64,000 nt of DNA from Pseudomonas hygromyciniae (GTDB lineage Bacteria; Pseudomonadota; Gammaproteobacteria; Pseudomonadales; Pseudomonadaceae): the NCBI RefSeq assembly GCF_016925675.1, contig NZ_CP070506.1:3842501-3906500 (forward strand), given 5' to 3'. Below, piece after piece: positions 28,203-38,600 of the stretch. The notes under the pieces are model-generated. The model saw nothing but the letters and a program-made list of their open reading frames with translations. It was not told where the DNA came from and ran no database searches. A program made the translations under genes and the position numbers. How positions within the stretch are numbered: position 1 is the stretch's first letter; every line of letters starts with the position of its first letter.

Positions 28203-28970
28203 ATGCTCAGCCGACCCCTGCGACGCAAACGCCAGAAGCTTTCCGATGTGATTGTCGAGTCGGTCAAGCGCTCGATCGTCACCGATGCGCTGAAGCCCGG
28301 CGACCGCTTACCCACCGAGCGCGAGCTGATGGAGAGCTTCCAGTGCTCCAAGGGCTCGGCCCGCGAGGCGCTCAAGGCCCTGGAAGTCGAAGGCCTGGTC
28401 AGCACCCGCACCGGCCCCACTGGCGGGGCCTATCTGAACCAGGCCGGTACCGAACCGGCCAGCCGCGCCTTGCGCAACTACCTGCACTTCCAGCACCTGG
28501 ATGGCGAGCAGGTGTATCAACTGCGCAAGGTGATCGAGGTGGAACTGGCGGTGTCGGTGCTGGGGCGCTTGAGCGAAGACGACTATCGCGCCCTGCAAGA
28601 CAACGTGGATTTTTGCAGCGACCCGGAAGACAGCGAGGCCGGCCAGCGTGAGCAGCGCCTGGCGGAACTGGAGTTCCACAACCTGCTGGCCAGGGCCTGC
28701 CCCAACCCGCTGCTGAGTTTCATGGCGCAGTTTCTCAACGACCTGCTGCGCGACCTGGTGGTGCTGAAAAAAGCCTACAAGCCCAAGCGCAAGCAGTTCG
28801 ACGCGGCCAACCTGGACTATCACAAGCAACTGCTGAGCGCCTTTCGCGCCGGCGACGAAGCGGCCGTGCGCAGCCTGATGCATGAACACATGTGCGACGC
28901 CGAACACCACATGACCGCACTGGAAGGCCAGGTCAGCCCACACTTTCTGCTGGAGTTCGACCACTCCTAA
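28203..28970 (+). CDS. GntR/FadR-type (FCD) transcription regulator
   Basis: A 255-residue regulator with a GntR winged helix (residues 10-75: LKPGDRLPTERELMESFQCSKGSAREALKALEVEGLV) and a helical FCD effector domain with the usual acidic/His metal-site pattern (ELEFHNLLARAC; DYHKQLLSAFRAGDEAAVRSLMHEH). It lies upstream of, and on the same strand as, the five-gene ABC importer, M20 hydrolase and amidase operon, so it is the natural candidate regulator. The operator candidate directly precedes its start. The ligand is unknown. Confidence 0.88.
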   Translation: MLSRPLRRKRQKLSDVIVESVKRSIVTDALKPGDRLPTERELMESFQCSKGSAREALKALEVEGLVSTRTGPTGGAYLNQAGTEPASRALRNYLHFQHLDGEQVYQLRKVIEVELAVSVLGRLSEDDYRALQDNVDFCSDPEDSEAGQREQRLAELEFHNLLARACPNPLLSFMAQFLNDLLRDLVVLKKAYKPKRKQFDAANLDYHKQLLSAFRAGDEAAVRSLMHEHMCDAEHHMTALEGQVSPHFLLEFDHS

Positions 28971-28986
28971 ACACACCACAACCCCC

Positions 28987-29075
28987 TGTAGGAGCGAGCT
29001 TGCTCGCGAATGCAGTGGGTCAGCGATGGATATGTCAACTGATACACCGCATTCGCGAGCAAGCCCGCTCCCACA
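28987..29075. repeat. REP doublet
   Basis: TGTAGGAGCGAGCTTGCTCG and inverted partner CGAGCAAGCCCGCTCCCACA. The left arm is the TGTAGG class and the right arm the GTGGGAG class, a hybrid pair. Confidence 0.88.
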
Positions 29076-29095
29076 TTTGGACCGTGTTTCACTTC

Positions 29096-29120
29096 AATAA
29101 AAAAGGCCTGCCCACAGGCC
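29096..29120 (-). terminator. Stem-loop with T-tract only on the minus strand
   Basis: GGCCTG-CCCA-CAGGCC preceded on the plus strand by a run of A. Read on the minus strand this is a hairpin followed by T, but no minus-strand gene ends here. It may shield the importer operon from antisense transcripts. Confidence 0.35.
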
Positions 29121-29178
29121 GTGCTCCACCGTATCGCCATTGCCACTCCTGCCAATAACTAAACCAGGGAGTCACCCC

Positions 29179-30381
29179 ATGCAGCGTCGTACGTTGTTGA
29201 AAGCCAGCCTTACCGCCGCCGCCGCGCTCAGCCTTCCGCTGAGCGTGCGCAGTGCATTCGCCGCCGAACCGTTTACCTTTTACGGCCTCAAGTCCATGTC
29301 TGGCGCCTTTGCCAGTTATGGCAAGTTTGCCGACATGGGTTCACGCCTGGCCGTGGCCCAGTACCCCGAACTCCTCGGGCGCCCACTGAATTACAAGGTG
29401 ATCGACACCGAAGGCAACGCCGGCAAGGCGGTGCGCAAGGTCCAGGAGGCGATTGGCCAGGATGGCGCGCGGTTCTTCCAGGGCTGCACCCTGTCGTCCT
29501 CGGCGCTGGCGGTGGCCAAGGAAGTGTCCAAGGTCGGCGGTGTATTCATGACCCCGGTGGGCGCCGATGAAGTCACCGGCAAGGACTGCAACAGCGCGAC
29601 TTTCCGCTGGTCGGTGCCCACCTACGGGGCGATCCGCGAAACCGTGGTGCCGCTGATCAAGCTGCTGCCGGACGCCAAGCGCTGGTACACCATCACCCCG
29701 CAATACGTGTTCGGTGAAGCCCTGCTTGAAGGCGCCAAGGCGGTGCTGGCCGAGAGCGGCCTGGAACATGTGGGCAACAGCTATCACTCGTTGCAAGAGC
29801 AGGAATTCTCCGGCTACCTGACCAACGCCATCGCCGCCAAGCCTGACGTGCTGGTATTGCTCAACTTCGGCAGCCAGTCGTCCAACACCCTGCGCCAGGC
29901 GGTGAACTTCGGTATCAAGGAGCGCATGAAAGTGCTGCTGGTGTGGTCCGCCGGCCTCGACCAGTTCCAGGAACTGGGCAGCGATGTGCTCGAAGGTGTG
30001 TACCTCGGCGCGCAGTATTGGCACCAGGTCGACACCCCGCTCAACCGCGAGCTGGTCAAGCTGACCCAGGCCAAGTACGGGATCAACCCCACCTACCCGC
30101 TGGCCGCTGACTACATCAGCACCAAGGTCATGCTCGACACCATCAAGGCCACCGGCAGCTTCGACGGCCCCACGGTGGCCAAGGCCATGCAGGGCCTGAG
30201 CTACGACGGCCCGACCGGCAAGGAAACGATCCGCGCCGGCGACCACCAGGTGATCAAGGATTACTACCTGCTGGTGGGCAAGGCCGCAGGCGACATGGCC
30301 GACAAGGACGACCTGGCCAAGGTGCTCAGCGCCGGCCAGTCGTTCCCACCGGTAGAAGCCACGGGCTGCACGCTCGGCTGA
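29179..30381 (+). CDS. Branched-chain-amino-acid-type ABC transporter substrate-binding protein
   Basis: Periplasmic binding protein of 400 residues (type I fold, LivJ/urea-binding-like). The N-terminus MQRRTLLKASLTAAAALSLP has a twin-arginine pattern, so Tat export is likely, with cleavage near AFAAEP. Family landmarks are the GAFASYGKFADMGSRLAV segment, AVRKVQEAI, GCTLSSSALAVAKEVSK and YPLAADYISTKVM. ATG 29179 is chosen over an upstream GTG because of the GGGAG site and the signal sequence. It begins the importer operon. The ligand probably matches the downstream M20 hydrolase and amidase rather than leucine; this is inferred. Confidence 0.9.
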   Translation: MQRRTLLKASLTAAAALSLPLSVRSAFAAEPFTFYGLKSMSGAFASYGKFADMGSRLAVAQYPELLGRPLNYKVIDTEGNAGKAVRKVQEAIGQDGARFFQGCTLSSSALAVAKEVSKVGGVFMTPVGADEVTGKDCNSATFRWSVPTYGAIRETVVPLIKLLPDAKRWYTITPQYVFGEALLEGAKAVLAESGLEHVGNSYHSLQEQEFSGYLTNAIAAKPDVLVLLNFGSQSSNTLRQAVNFGIKERMKVLLVWSAGLDQFQELGSDVLEGVYLGAQYWHQVDTPLNRELVKLTQAKYGINPTYPLAADYISTKVMLDTIKATGSFDGPTVAKAMQGLSYDGPTGKETIRAGDHQVIKDYYLLVGKAAGDMADKDDLAKVLSAGQSFPPVEATGCTLG

Positions 30382-30448
30382 TCCGCCTACTTTCAGCGGT
30401 AAAACACGACAGGGCCGTTGACGCGGCCGCCTGTTGGAGGGTTCCTGC

Positions 30449-31309
30449 ATGCTCAATCTTTATCTGTTCCAGATTCTCAACGGCCTGGGCCTGGGGATGA
30501 TCTACTTCCTGATTGCGGTCGGGTTGACCATCATTTTCGGCCTGCTGAACTTCGTCAACTTCGCCCACGGCGCGTTTTTTTTGCTGGGGGCGTACATCTG
30601 CTACACCGCCGTCAGCCTCACCGAAAGCTTCTGGCTGGCCCTGCTGATCGCGCCCCTGGTGGTAGCCGCACTGGCGTGGCTGATCGAGCGATTATTGATC
30701 CAGCGGATCTACCACCTGCCCCACATGTTCCAGATCCTCGTGACCCTGGGCATCGCGCTGATCATCCAGGAAGCCAGCGTGATGATCTGGGGCCCGGTGG
30801 GCAAAAGCGTCGCCGTCCCGGAATTGCTGCGCGGGGTGTTGGTGGTCGGCGATTTTGTGTACCCCTACTACCGCCTGTTTTTGATCGTGTTCTCGGGCCT
30901 GGTGGGCCTGGGCCTGTGGCTGTTGCTGGAGCGCACGCGCTTTGGCGCCCTGGTGCGGGCCGGCAGTGAGAGCACCGAGACCGTATCGCTGCTGGGCACC
31001 AATATTTTCCGCCTGTTCTCCATGACCTTCGCCCTCGGCGTGGCCCTGGCCGGGATCGCCGGGGTGCTGTTTGCGCCCTTGCGCGGCGCCCAGCCTTTTG
31101 TCGGCCCGGAAATCCTCGGCATTGCCTTCGTGGTGGTGGTGATCGGCGGCATGGGCTCGTTCGGCGGCGCCCTGGTGGGCGGCCTGCTGGTGGGCGTGGT
31201 GCAAAGCCTGATGACCACACTCTGGCCCCAAGGCGCGAGCCTGATGATCTACGGCGCCATGGCCGTGGTGATTCTGGTACGCCCTTACGGCCTGTTCGGG
31301 AGAGCCTGA
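30449..31309 (+). CDS. Branched-chain-type ABC transporter permease (LivH family)
   Basis: Inner-membrane permease of 286 residues with about eight helices. The family signature GLTIIFGLLNFVNFAHGAFFLLGAY is at the N-terminus and GGMGSFGGALVGGLLVGVVQSL near the end. ATG 30449 is chosen because TTGGAGGG lies before it. It sits 67 bases after the binding-protein gene and one base before the second permease. Confidence 0.93.
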   Translation: MLNLYLFQILNGLGLGMIYFLIAVGLTIIFGLLNFVNFAHGAFFLLGAYICYTAVSLTESFWLALLIAPLVVAALAWLIERLLIQRIYHLPHMFQILVTLGIALIIQEASVMIWGPVGKSVAVPELLRGVLVVGDFVYPYYRLFLIVFSGLVGLGLWLLLERTRFGALVRAGSESTETVSLLGTNIFRLFSMTFALGVALAGIAGVLFAPLRGAQPFVGPEILGIAFVVVVIGGMGSFGGALVGGLLVGVVQSLMTTLWPQGASLMIYGAMAVVILVRPYGLFGRA

Positions 31310-31310
31310 C

Positions 31311-32317
31311 ATGAGCGAGAAAAATCCTCTGCCGTTTGCCAAAACCCAGTCCAAAGCCATGTTGCTCTGGGTGCTGGCGGTGCTGATCGGCCTGCCATTG
31401 ATATTGCCCTCGGCGACCCTGGCCACCGAGATCCTGATCTTTGCCCTCGCCGCCCTGGCCTGCAACCTGTTGCTGGGCTACACCGGGCTGCTGTCGTTTG
31501 GCCAAGGCATCTTCTTCGGCGCCGGAGCCTACTGCGCGGCGTTGTTGATGATTCACCTGCAACTGGGCCTGTTCAGCGCGCTGCTCGGCGCGGCGCTGGC
31601 CGGTGGATTCCTGGCGTTCCTGGTGGGCGCCCTGGCGATCCGCCGCACCGGTATCTACTTCGTGATGCTGACCCTGGCCTTCAGCCAGATGGCCTACTTC
31701 CTCGCCTACACCCTGAGCGACTGGACCGGTGGCGACAACGGCCTGCTCAGCGTGCCGCGCCCGGAAATCCGTATCGGTGACACGGTACTGCTGTCCCTGG
31801 CCGACGCCCGGGTGTTCTACGGTTTTGTCGCGGTGCTGTTCCTGCTGATCTTTATCGGCGCACGCCGGGTGATCGCCTCGCCGTTCGGCAGCACGCTGAT
31901 GGCGATCCGCGAAAACGAAACCCGCGCCTCGGCCATCGGCTACGACACGCGCCACTTCAAGATCCTGGTGTTTGTGCTGTCGGGCGCGGTCACCGGGATT
32001 GCCGGGGCGCTGTACGCGATGCTGCTGCACTTTGTGCCGCTGTCCAATATCGACCTGGTGATGTCGGAGAACATCCTGATCATGACCATCGTCGGCGGTA
32101 CCGGCTCGCTGTTCGGCTCGTTGCTGGGTGCCGGTTCCATCGTGCTGCTGGGGGATTTCCTGTCCGACCTGTGGCCGCGCTGGCTGATGCTGCTGGGGGT
32201 GATCCTGATCCTGGTGGTGATCTTTATGCGCGGTGGCTTGTGGGGCGGCCTGGCGTCGCTGTTCGAACGTGTGCGTGGCAGCCGCAAGGCCGCCGTCGTG
32301 ACCAAGGAGGAGCTGCT

Positions 32318-32321
<4 letters not shown>
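31311..32321 (+). CDS. Branched-chain-type ABC transporter permease (LivM family)
   Basis: Second permease of the importer, 336 residues, about ten helices. LivM landmarks: NLLLGYTGLLSFGQGIFFGAGAY, RRTGIYFVMLTLAFSQMAYF, IRENETRASAIGYDTRHFK (the cytoplasmic ATPase-contact loop) and TIVGGTGSLFGSLLGA. The stop overlaps the start of the ATPase gene by four bases (ATGA), giving translational coupling. Confidence 0.93.
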
Positions 32322-33066
<745 letters not shown>

Positions 33067-33067
<1 letters not shown>

Positions 33068-33762
33068 TGCTGACCGTCGACAATATTCATTCCTACTACG
33101 ACAAGAGCCACGTCCTCGAGGGCGTGTCCCTGACCGTCAACCCCGGCGAACTGGTGACCCTGCTCGGCCGTAACGGTGCGGGCAAAACCACCACCTTGCG
33201 CAGCATCCTGGGGATTATCTGCCCGCGCCAGGGGCAGATTCATTTCAACGGCAAACCGCTGGTGGGGCAGAAGATCTTTGAAATCGCCCGTCAGGGGTTA
33301 GCGCTGGTCCCCGAAAATCGCGGGATTTTCCGTCTGCTCACCGTGGAAGAAAACCTGCGCATCGCCGTGCGCAAGACCAGCCGCTGGCAGATGGAAGACG
33401 TGTACGCGATGTTCCCGCGCCTCAAGGAGCGGCGCAAAAACGCCGGCCATGCGTTGTCCGGTGGTGAGCAGCAGATGCTCGCCATCGCCCGCGCCCTGCT
33501 CAACGATCCCAAGCTGCTGATCCTCGACGAGCCCACCGAAGGCCTGGCCCCGGTGATCGTCGACGAACTGGTGAAGATCCTGCGCAAGATCAAAGACGAC
33601 GGCCTGCCGGTGCTGCTGGTGGAGCAGAACCTGTTGGTCTGCGACAAGCTTGCCGACCGCCACTACGTGCTCGAACAGGGCCGCGTGGTCTACGAAGGCA
33701 GCGCCGAGGCCTTTCGCGCCGACCCAACGATCAAGAACCGCTACCTGGCCCTGAGTGCCTGA
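33067..33762 (+). CDS. ABC transporter ATP-binding protein (LivF family)
   Basis: Second ATPase, 231 residues. Walker A GRNGAGKTT (about 35), signature LSGGEQQMLAIARAL, Walker B LLILDEPTEGLAP and switch LVEQNL. GLALVPENRGIFRLLTVEENL is the LivF-type Q-loop region. It starts on the last base of livG and is followed 13 bases later by the M20 hydrolase gene, so importer and enzymes form one operon. Confidence 0.94.
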
Positions 33763-33775
33763 CCGGAGACTGCTG

Positions 33776-35047
33776 ATGAATAGCTTTGCGCAACCGCTCA
33801 AGAGCAACGCCCCGCTGATCAACCGCGACCGCCTGTGGCAATCCTTGATGGACCTGGCCCAGCTCGGCGCCACGGCCAAGGGCGGAGTGTGCCGCCTGGC
33901 CCTGACCGACCTGGATCGCCAGGCCCGCGACCTGTTTGTGCAGTGGTGCACCGCTGCCGGGTGCAGTGTCAGCGTGGATGCCATCGGCAATATCTTCGCG
34001 CGCCGCGCCGGGCTTAACCCGGATTTGCCGCCAGTGATGACGGGCAGCCATATCGACACCCAGCCCACGGGCGGCAAGTTCGATGGCTGCTACGGGGTGA
34101 TGGCCGGCCTGGAAGTGATCCGCACCTTGAATGACTTGGGCGTGCAAACCCAAGCGCCAATTGAAGTGGTGGTGTGGACCAACGAGGAAGGCTCGCGCTT
34201 CCCGCCGTGCATGATGGGTTCCGGGGTATTTGCCGGCAAATTCGACTTGCAGGAGACCCTCGACAAGCAGGACGAGCAAGGCCTGTCGGTGGGCGCCGAG
34301 TTGCAGCGCATTGGCTACGCCGGCCCGCGCGCGGTGCTCGGCCATCCGGTGGGCGCCTATTTCGAGGCGCATATCGAACAAGGCCCGGTGCTCGAAGATG
34401 AAGCTATCACCCTTGGCGTGGTCATGGGCTGCCTGGGCCAGAAGTGGTTCGACCTGACGTTCACCGGCGTCGAGGCCCACGCAGGCCCAACGCCGATGCG
34501 TCTGCGCAAGGACGCCCTGGTGGGTGCCGCGCAGGTGGTCAGCGCGGTCAACCGGATAGCCCATGAACAACAACCCCACGCCTGCGGCACCGTCGGCTGC
34601 CTGAGCCTGCATCCGGGCTCACGCAACGTGATTCCCGGCCAGGTGCAGATGACCATCGACCTGCGCCATTTGCATGCCGACAAGCTGCAAGCCATGGTCG
34701 ATGAAGTGCGCGAGGTGATCGAGGCCACGGCCAAGCAGCATGGCCTGAGCTATGAACTGACCCCCACCGCCGACTTCCCGCCGCTGGACTTTCATCCCAC
34801 CTGCGTCAACGCCGTGCGCGATGCGGCCAGTGTGCTGGGCTTGAGCCATATGGATATCGTCAGCGGTGCCGGACACGACGCGATTTTTGTCGCCGAACTG
34901 GGCCCGGCCGGGATGATTTTTGTACCGTGCGAAGGCGGCATCAGCCACAACGAAATCGAAAACGCCGCGCCGGATGACCTGGCCGCCGGCTGCGCGGTGT
35001 TGCTGCGGGCCATGGTCAACGCAGCCCAGGGAGGTGATGCGCCATGA
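33776..35047 (+). CDS. M20 Zn-dependent hydrolase, N-carbamoyl-L-amino-acid hydrolase / allantoate amidohydrolase family
   Basis: Dinuclear metal amidohydrolase of 423 residues. Metal ligands are visible in GSHIDTQPTGGKFDGCYGV (His and bridging Asp), TNEEGSRFPP (catalytic Glu-Glu), FEAHIEQGPVLE (His) and SGAGHDAIFVA (His near the C-terminus). The family splits N-carbamoyl amino acids, ureido acids or allantoate, releasing ammonia and carbon dioxide. ATG 33776 is chosen, with ACCGGAGAC before it. It is coupled to the following amidase by a 4-base ATGA overlap, which suggests consecutive steps. Which ureido or carbamoyl compound it cuts is unknown. Confidence 0.9.
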   Translation: MNSFAQPLKSNAPLINRDRLWQSLMDLAQLGATAKGGVCRLALTDLDRQARDLFVQWCTAAGCSVSVDAIGNIFARRAGLNPDLPPVMTGSHIDTQPTGGKFDGCYGVMAGLEVIRTLNDLGVQTQAPIEVVVWTNEEGSRFPPCMMGSGVFAGKFDLQETLDKQDEQGLSVGAELQRIGYAGPRAVLGHPVGAYFEAHIEQGPVLEDEAITLGVVMGCLGQKWFDLTFTGVEAHAGPTPMRLRKDALVGAAQVVSAVNRIAHEQQPHACGTVGCLSLHPGSRNVIPGQVQMTIDLRHLHADKLQAMVDEVREVIEATAKQHGLSYELTPTADFPPLDFHPTCVNAVRDAASVLGLSHMDIVSGAGHDAIFVAELGPAGMIFVPCEGGISHNEIENAAPDDLAAGCAVLLRAMVNAAQGGDAP

Positions 35048-36447
35048 CTGATATCGCCAACCTGACGGCCGTGGAACTGCTGGCGCGCTACCGGGATAAA
35101 AGCCTGTCGCCGGTGGAAGTGACCGAGGATACGTTGCTGCGCATCGAGCGCTACAACCCGGTGGTCAACGCCTACTGCCATGTCGACCCCGAAGGCGCCT
35201 TGAACGCCGCGCGGGCCTCGGAACAACGCTGGTTCAGGGGCCAGCCTTGCGGCGCATTGGACGGCGTGCCGGCGTCGATCAAGGACTTGACCCTGACGGC
35301 GGGCATGCCCACGCGCAAGGGCTCGCGCACCTCATCCGCCAGCGGGCCGTGGGACGTCGATGCACCGTTTTCGGGGTTTATGCGCAAGGCCGGCGCGGTG
35401 CTGCTGGGCAAGACCACCACCCCGGAATTCGGCTGGAAAGGTGTCACCGACAACCCGCTGTACGGCATCACCCGTAACCCCTGGGATACGCGCACCACGG
35501 CGGGCGGTTCGTCCGGCGGCGCGGGCGCGGCGGCGGCGCTGAACCTCGGCGTGCTGCACCAGGGCAGCGATGCCGGGGGCTCGATCCGCATTCCCTGCGC
35601 CTTTACCGGCACCTTCGGCATCAAGCCGACCTTTGGCTACGTGCCGCAATGGCCGGCCAGTTCCATGACGATCCTCTCGCACCTGGGACCGATGACCCGC
35701 ACCGTGGAAGATGCCGTGCTGATGCTGCAAACCGTGGCACAACCGGACGCCCGGGACGGCCTGATTGGCGCCCCGCGCAGCACGCCGTGGCTCACACCCG
35801 GGACGGACCTCAAGGGACTGCGCATCGCCTACAGCCCTGATTTTGGCTACGTGAACGTCGATCCGCAGGTGGCCAAGGTGGTCGCGCAGGCGGTCGCGGG
35901 CCTGGTGCAACTCGGGGCGCATGTAGAACAGATCGACCCGGGGTTCAGCGATCCACTGGAGGTGTTCAACACCTTGTGGTTCGCCGGCGCGGCGCGCCTG
36001 ACCGGGCAACTGACCGGCGCCCAGTGCGACCTGCTCGACCCCGGCCTGCTGCGCATTGCGCAACAGGGCGAACGCCTCAGCCTGAACGACTACACCGCCG
36101 CCCTGGAAGCACGGGCGGCATTGGTGGCGCGCATGGCGGCGTTCCATGAGCACTACGACATACTGGTCTCGCCGATGCTGCCAATCACCGCCTTTGACGC
36201 AGGGCACAACGTGCCACCGGGTTCCGGGCTGGGCGAATGGATGGAGTGGACGCCGTTCAGCTACCCCTTCAACCTCACCCAACAACCGGCGGCCTCGGTG
36301 CCGTGCGGGTTGGCGGCCAATGGCTTGCCGGTGGGCTTGCATGTGGTGGGCGCGCGGTTTGCCGATGAGCAGGTGCTGCGGGTGTGCCAGGTATACGCCC
36401 GGGCGTTTCCGACCCAGCATTTGCAGGCGCCGAAGGACTTGGGGTGA
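35044..36447 (+). CDS. Amidase (AS family)
   Basis: Amidase-signature enzyme of 467 residues. The triad is complete: Lys in ASIKDLTLTAG (about 80), Ser in TAGGSSGGAGAAAA (about 157) and Ser in GSDAGGSIRIPCAFTG (about 180). It is the last gene of the ABC importer operon, overlapping the hydrolase stop. It is only distantly like the other amidase at 21766, so the two probably serve different amides. The inferred role is the final ammonia-releasing step for an imported compound. Confidence 0.92.
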   Translation: MTDIANLTAVELLARYRDKSLSPVEVTEDTLLRIERYNPVVNAYCHVDPEGALNAARASEQRWFRGQPCGALDGVPASIKDLTLTAGMPTRKGSRTSSASGPWDVDAPFSGFMRKAGAVLLGKTTTPEFGWKGVTDNPLYGITRNPWDTRTTAGGSSGGAGAAAALNLGVLHQGSDAGGSIRIPCAFTGTFGIKPTFGYVPQWPASSMTILSHLGPMTRTVEDAVLMLQTVAQPDARDGLIGAPRSTPWLTPGTDLKGLRIAYSPDFGYVNVDPQVAKVVAQAVAGLVQLGAHVEQIDPGFSDPLEVFNTLWFAGAARLTGQLTGAQCDLLDPGLLRIAQQGERLSLNDYTAALEARAALVARMAAFHEHYDILVSPMLPITAFDAGHNVPPGSGLGEWMEWTPFSYPFNLTQQPAASVPCGLAANGLPVGLHVVGARFADEQVLRVCQVYARAFPTQHLQAPKDLG

Positions 36448-36521
36448 GACCCGGTCTGATGGGGGGCTGGATTGCCTGCTTTGGGCATGAGTCTCTAGGC
36501 AGCTCGCGCTTTTGGGGGTGT

Positions 36522-36616
36522 GTACATATCCGTTGCTGCGGTCACGGCCACTTAAGGTTCCGCCCTTACGGCGGGTCACTTTCGAAGAGCGCGAAAGTAA
36601 CCAAAGCGCTCTTGCC
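36522..36616. repeat. Outer segment of the left arm of a large palindromic repeat
   Basis: These 95 bases are the exact reverse complement of 38397-38491. Together with 37925-38115 they make the left arm of a long palindrome that the insertion sequence has split. The distinctive core is the pair GGTCACTTTCGAAGAGCGCG and AAAGTAACCAAAGCGCTC. Confidence 0.85.
36613..36616. repeat. Target-site duplication, left copy (TGCC)
   Basis: TGCC here and at 37921-37924 flank the insertion sequence. The intact opposite arm of the palindrome has the uninterrupted site CTCTTGCCCCACCAC, which shows exactly where insertion happened. Confidence 0.75.
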
Positions 36617-37920
36617 GGTATGACTCACCCACATGGGTTACAAATCAGTTCACGCACATAGGTAACAGTTTTTAACTGGCAGGGTCGATTTCGCGAGGAT
36701 CTGACCATGCCCTGGAAAGAGCTGAAACCTATGGACCTTAAAGTACTGTTCATTGCCGATTACCTGTCCCAGAAGCACAGCCTTAGCCAGCTGTGCCGGG
36801 ACTATGAGGTCAGCCGCAAGACTGGGTATAAGTGGATCAGGCGTTACGAGGCAGAGGGCCCGAGTGGGCTTGATGAGCGTAGCCGCTGCCGCCACAACCA
36901 AACCTACGTGGTGCCCTTGGCTGTGAAACAGGCAATCGTTGAATTTCGCTTAAGTGGCGAGACGATTCCCGGCCCGAAAAAAGATTCAGAATAGTCTCAT
37001 CCAGCGTTTCCCAGATCAGGATCCGCCCTCGAAGACGACCATTTACAACATTCTCAAGGCAGCTGATTTGATTACCCCCAAGCCATTGCGCCGACGGGTG
37101 GCTGTGTATCCCAAGCCTTTACGCAAGGCAGAAAATCCCAACCAGTTATTCAGCGCTGATTACAAAGGCCAATACCTGACCGGAGCAGGGATTTGGTGTT
37201 ATCCGCTGACGATCATGGATCATGCCAGCCGGTTTTTGCTGGCGTGCCAGAGCATGAGCAGCACCAATCTGAAGGAAACCCAGCAAACCTTCGAAAGGTT
37301 TTTTCGCGAATACGGCCTGCCAGAGCGCATTCGTACCGACAACGGCATACCGTTTGCCAGCACCAGTCGAGCGGGGTTGTCACAGCTGTCGATCTGGTGG
37401 ATGAGACTTGGGATCATTCCTGAGCGGATCGAGCCAGGTCGCCCAGATCAGAATGGGCGGCATGAGCGTATGCACCGAACGCTGAAAAGCACGTTACCTC
37501 ACCCGTCGGCAATTGCCTGGGAAGCCCAGCAGCGCCACTTTGATCGCTTCCTGCAGCACTACAATTACGAGCGTGGGCACGAGGCGCTTGGCCAGAAAAC
37601 GCCTGCCGCTTGCTATACGCCTTCAACTCGAATGTACCCGGAGAAGCTACCGGAAATGACCTATGCGAGCCATATTGAGAGTTACCTGGCCGACAGTAGC
37701 GGAATCATCAATCGAGGAGGCATGCGGGTTTATATCGGCAATTTACTTCGTCACCAGACCATCGGAATGGAGATGATTGGTGATGGGGGTATGGAATGTA
37801 ATCTTCGGTCCGGTGATCTTGGGCCATGTGAATGCGAGAGATGCAAAGAACGGTTATGTCTCAATCAAAGTGTCACCTATGTGAATGCACTTTTTGTAAC
37901 CCATGTGGTTGTCCCGTACA
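36617..37920 (+). mobile_element. IS481-family insertion sequence, 1304 bp
   Basis: Ends are imperfect inverted repeats: the left end and the complement of the right end share CCACATGGGTTACAAA and, about 15 bases on, a CACATAGGT block. TGCC is duplicated on both sides. It carries one DDE transposase gene. It inserted into one arm of a Pseudomonas palindromic repeat. Confidence 0.88.
36707..37884 (+). pseudogene. IS481-type DDE transposase, broken by two +1 insertions
   Basis: About 391 residues when repaired. An N-terminal HTH (LSQLCRDYEVSRKTGYKWIRRY) is followed by an rve catalytic core with D in FSADYKGQY, D in RIRTDNGIPF and E in NGRHERMHRTLK. As given, the frame breaks at the A6 run 36977-36982 and again at the G5 run 37785-37789. 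Dropping one base from each gives continuous protein ending at TGA 37882-37884, inside the element; without the second repair the frame runs past the IS into flanking DNA. The shift is +1, so it is not the -1 programmed type of IS3 elements. Confidence 0.88.
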
Positions 37921-37924
37921 TGCC
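37921..37924. repeat. Target-site duplication, right copy (TGCC)
   Basis: Matches 36613-36616 on the other side of the insertion sequence. Confidence 0.75.
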
Positions 37925-38115
37925 CCACCACTCGGCACCTCGCCTAGGCTCGGCATGCCCGCAGTCAGGCATTGCTCCGTGGGCCCGCCGCGATCGGCCA
38001 TCCATGGCCGTGTCGCGGCTACCCCGGCATCCTGCCGGGGTGCCCACTGCGCAATACCTGCCTGCGGCCATCGTGGTTTGACGGGGCGCCTAAGATCAAA
38101 AGCCAGATCAAAAGC
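37925..38115. repeat. Inner segment of the left arm of the palindromic repeat
   Basis: Continues the left arm after the insertion sequence: CACTCGGCACCTCGCCTAGG at the start, then a local hairpin around GGCCATCCATGGCC, then GGGGCGCCTAAGATCAAAA. It is an imperfect complement of 38219-38396. I found no gene in 37925-38600. Confidence 0.8.
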
Positions 38116-38218
38116 TGAGCAACAGCAACAGTAACGCCAGAGCGCGGAGCTGCATTCCCCTGTGGGAGCGGCGGTGCGACGATCAGGCCGGCTGTCAGGC
38201 CGCCTCGCTCTGCTTGTG

Positions 38219-38491
38219 ATTTTGATCTTAGGCGCCCCGTTAAACCACGCTGGCCGTCATCCGATATTGATTTGGGGGGTAAACCGGCAGGACGCCGGTT
38301 TAGCCGCGCTGGGCCATGGATGGCCCATCGCGGCGGCCCCCCAAATCAATGTCGGATTACGGGCACACCGAGCCTAGGCGAGGTGCCGAGTGGTGGGGCA
38401 AGAGCGCTTTGGTTACTTTCGCGCTCTTCGAAAGTGACCCGCCGTAAGGGCGGAACCTTAAGTGGCCGTGACCGCAGCAACGGATATGTAC
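38219..38491. repeat. Right arm of the large palindromic repeat
   Basis: Uninterrupted arm. It starts TTTTGATCTTAGGCGCCCCG, contains the GGCCATGGATGGCC hairpin, then CCTAGGCGAGGTGCCGAGTG, and ends with the 95-base block that exactly complements 36522-36616. The arms are separated by about 100 bases holding a lone GTGGGAGCGG REP-like start. Confidence 0.85.
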
Positions 38492-38502
38492 CCAATCCCA
38501 AG

Positions 38503-38530
38503 AACCATCGCAGGCAAGCCGGCTCCCAAA
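38503..38530. repeat. Solitary REP unit
   Basis: CCATCGCAGGCAAGCCGGCT followed by CCCAAA; a single REP without an inverted partner just outside the palindrome. Confidence 0.55.
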
Positions 38531-38600
38531 CTCATCGCATTTCACACACCGATTTTCGATTGTCACACTACAATGCCCCTCCCCCCTCTCCGGAGCCGAC

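Noticed and set aside
36977..36982. Programmed ribosomal frameshift in the transposase at the A6-G sequence
   Set aside because: The required shift is +1, whereas IS elements with A6G slippery sites shift -1. A second +1 is needed at 37785-37789, and the same kind of insertion occurs in unrelated genes.
37832..38134. Open frames running through the right end of the insertion sequence and the palindrome
   Set aside because: They cross the IS boundary, overlap repeat DNA and have no start site or family resemblance; the transposase ends at 37884 after repair.
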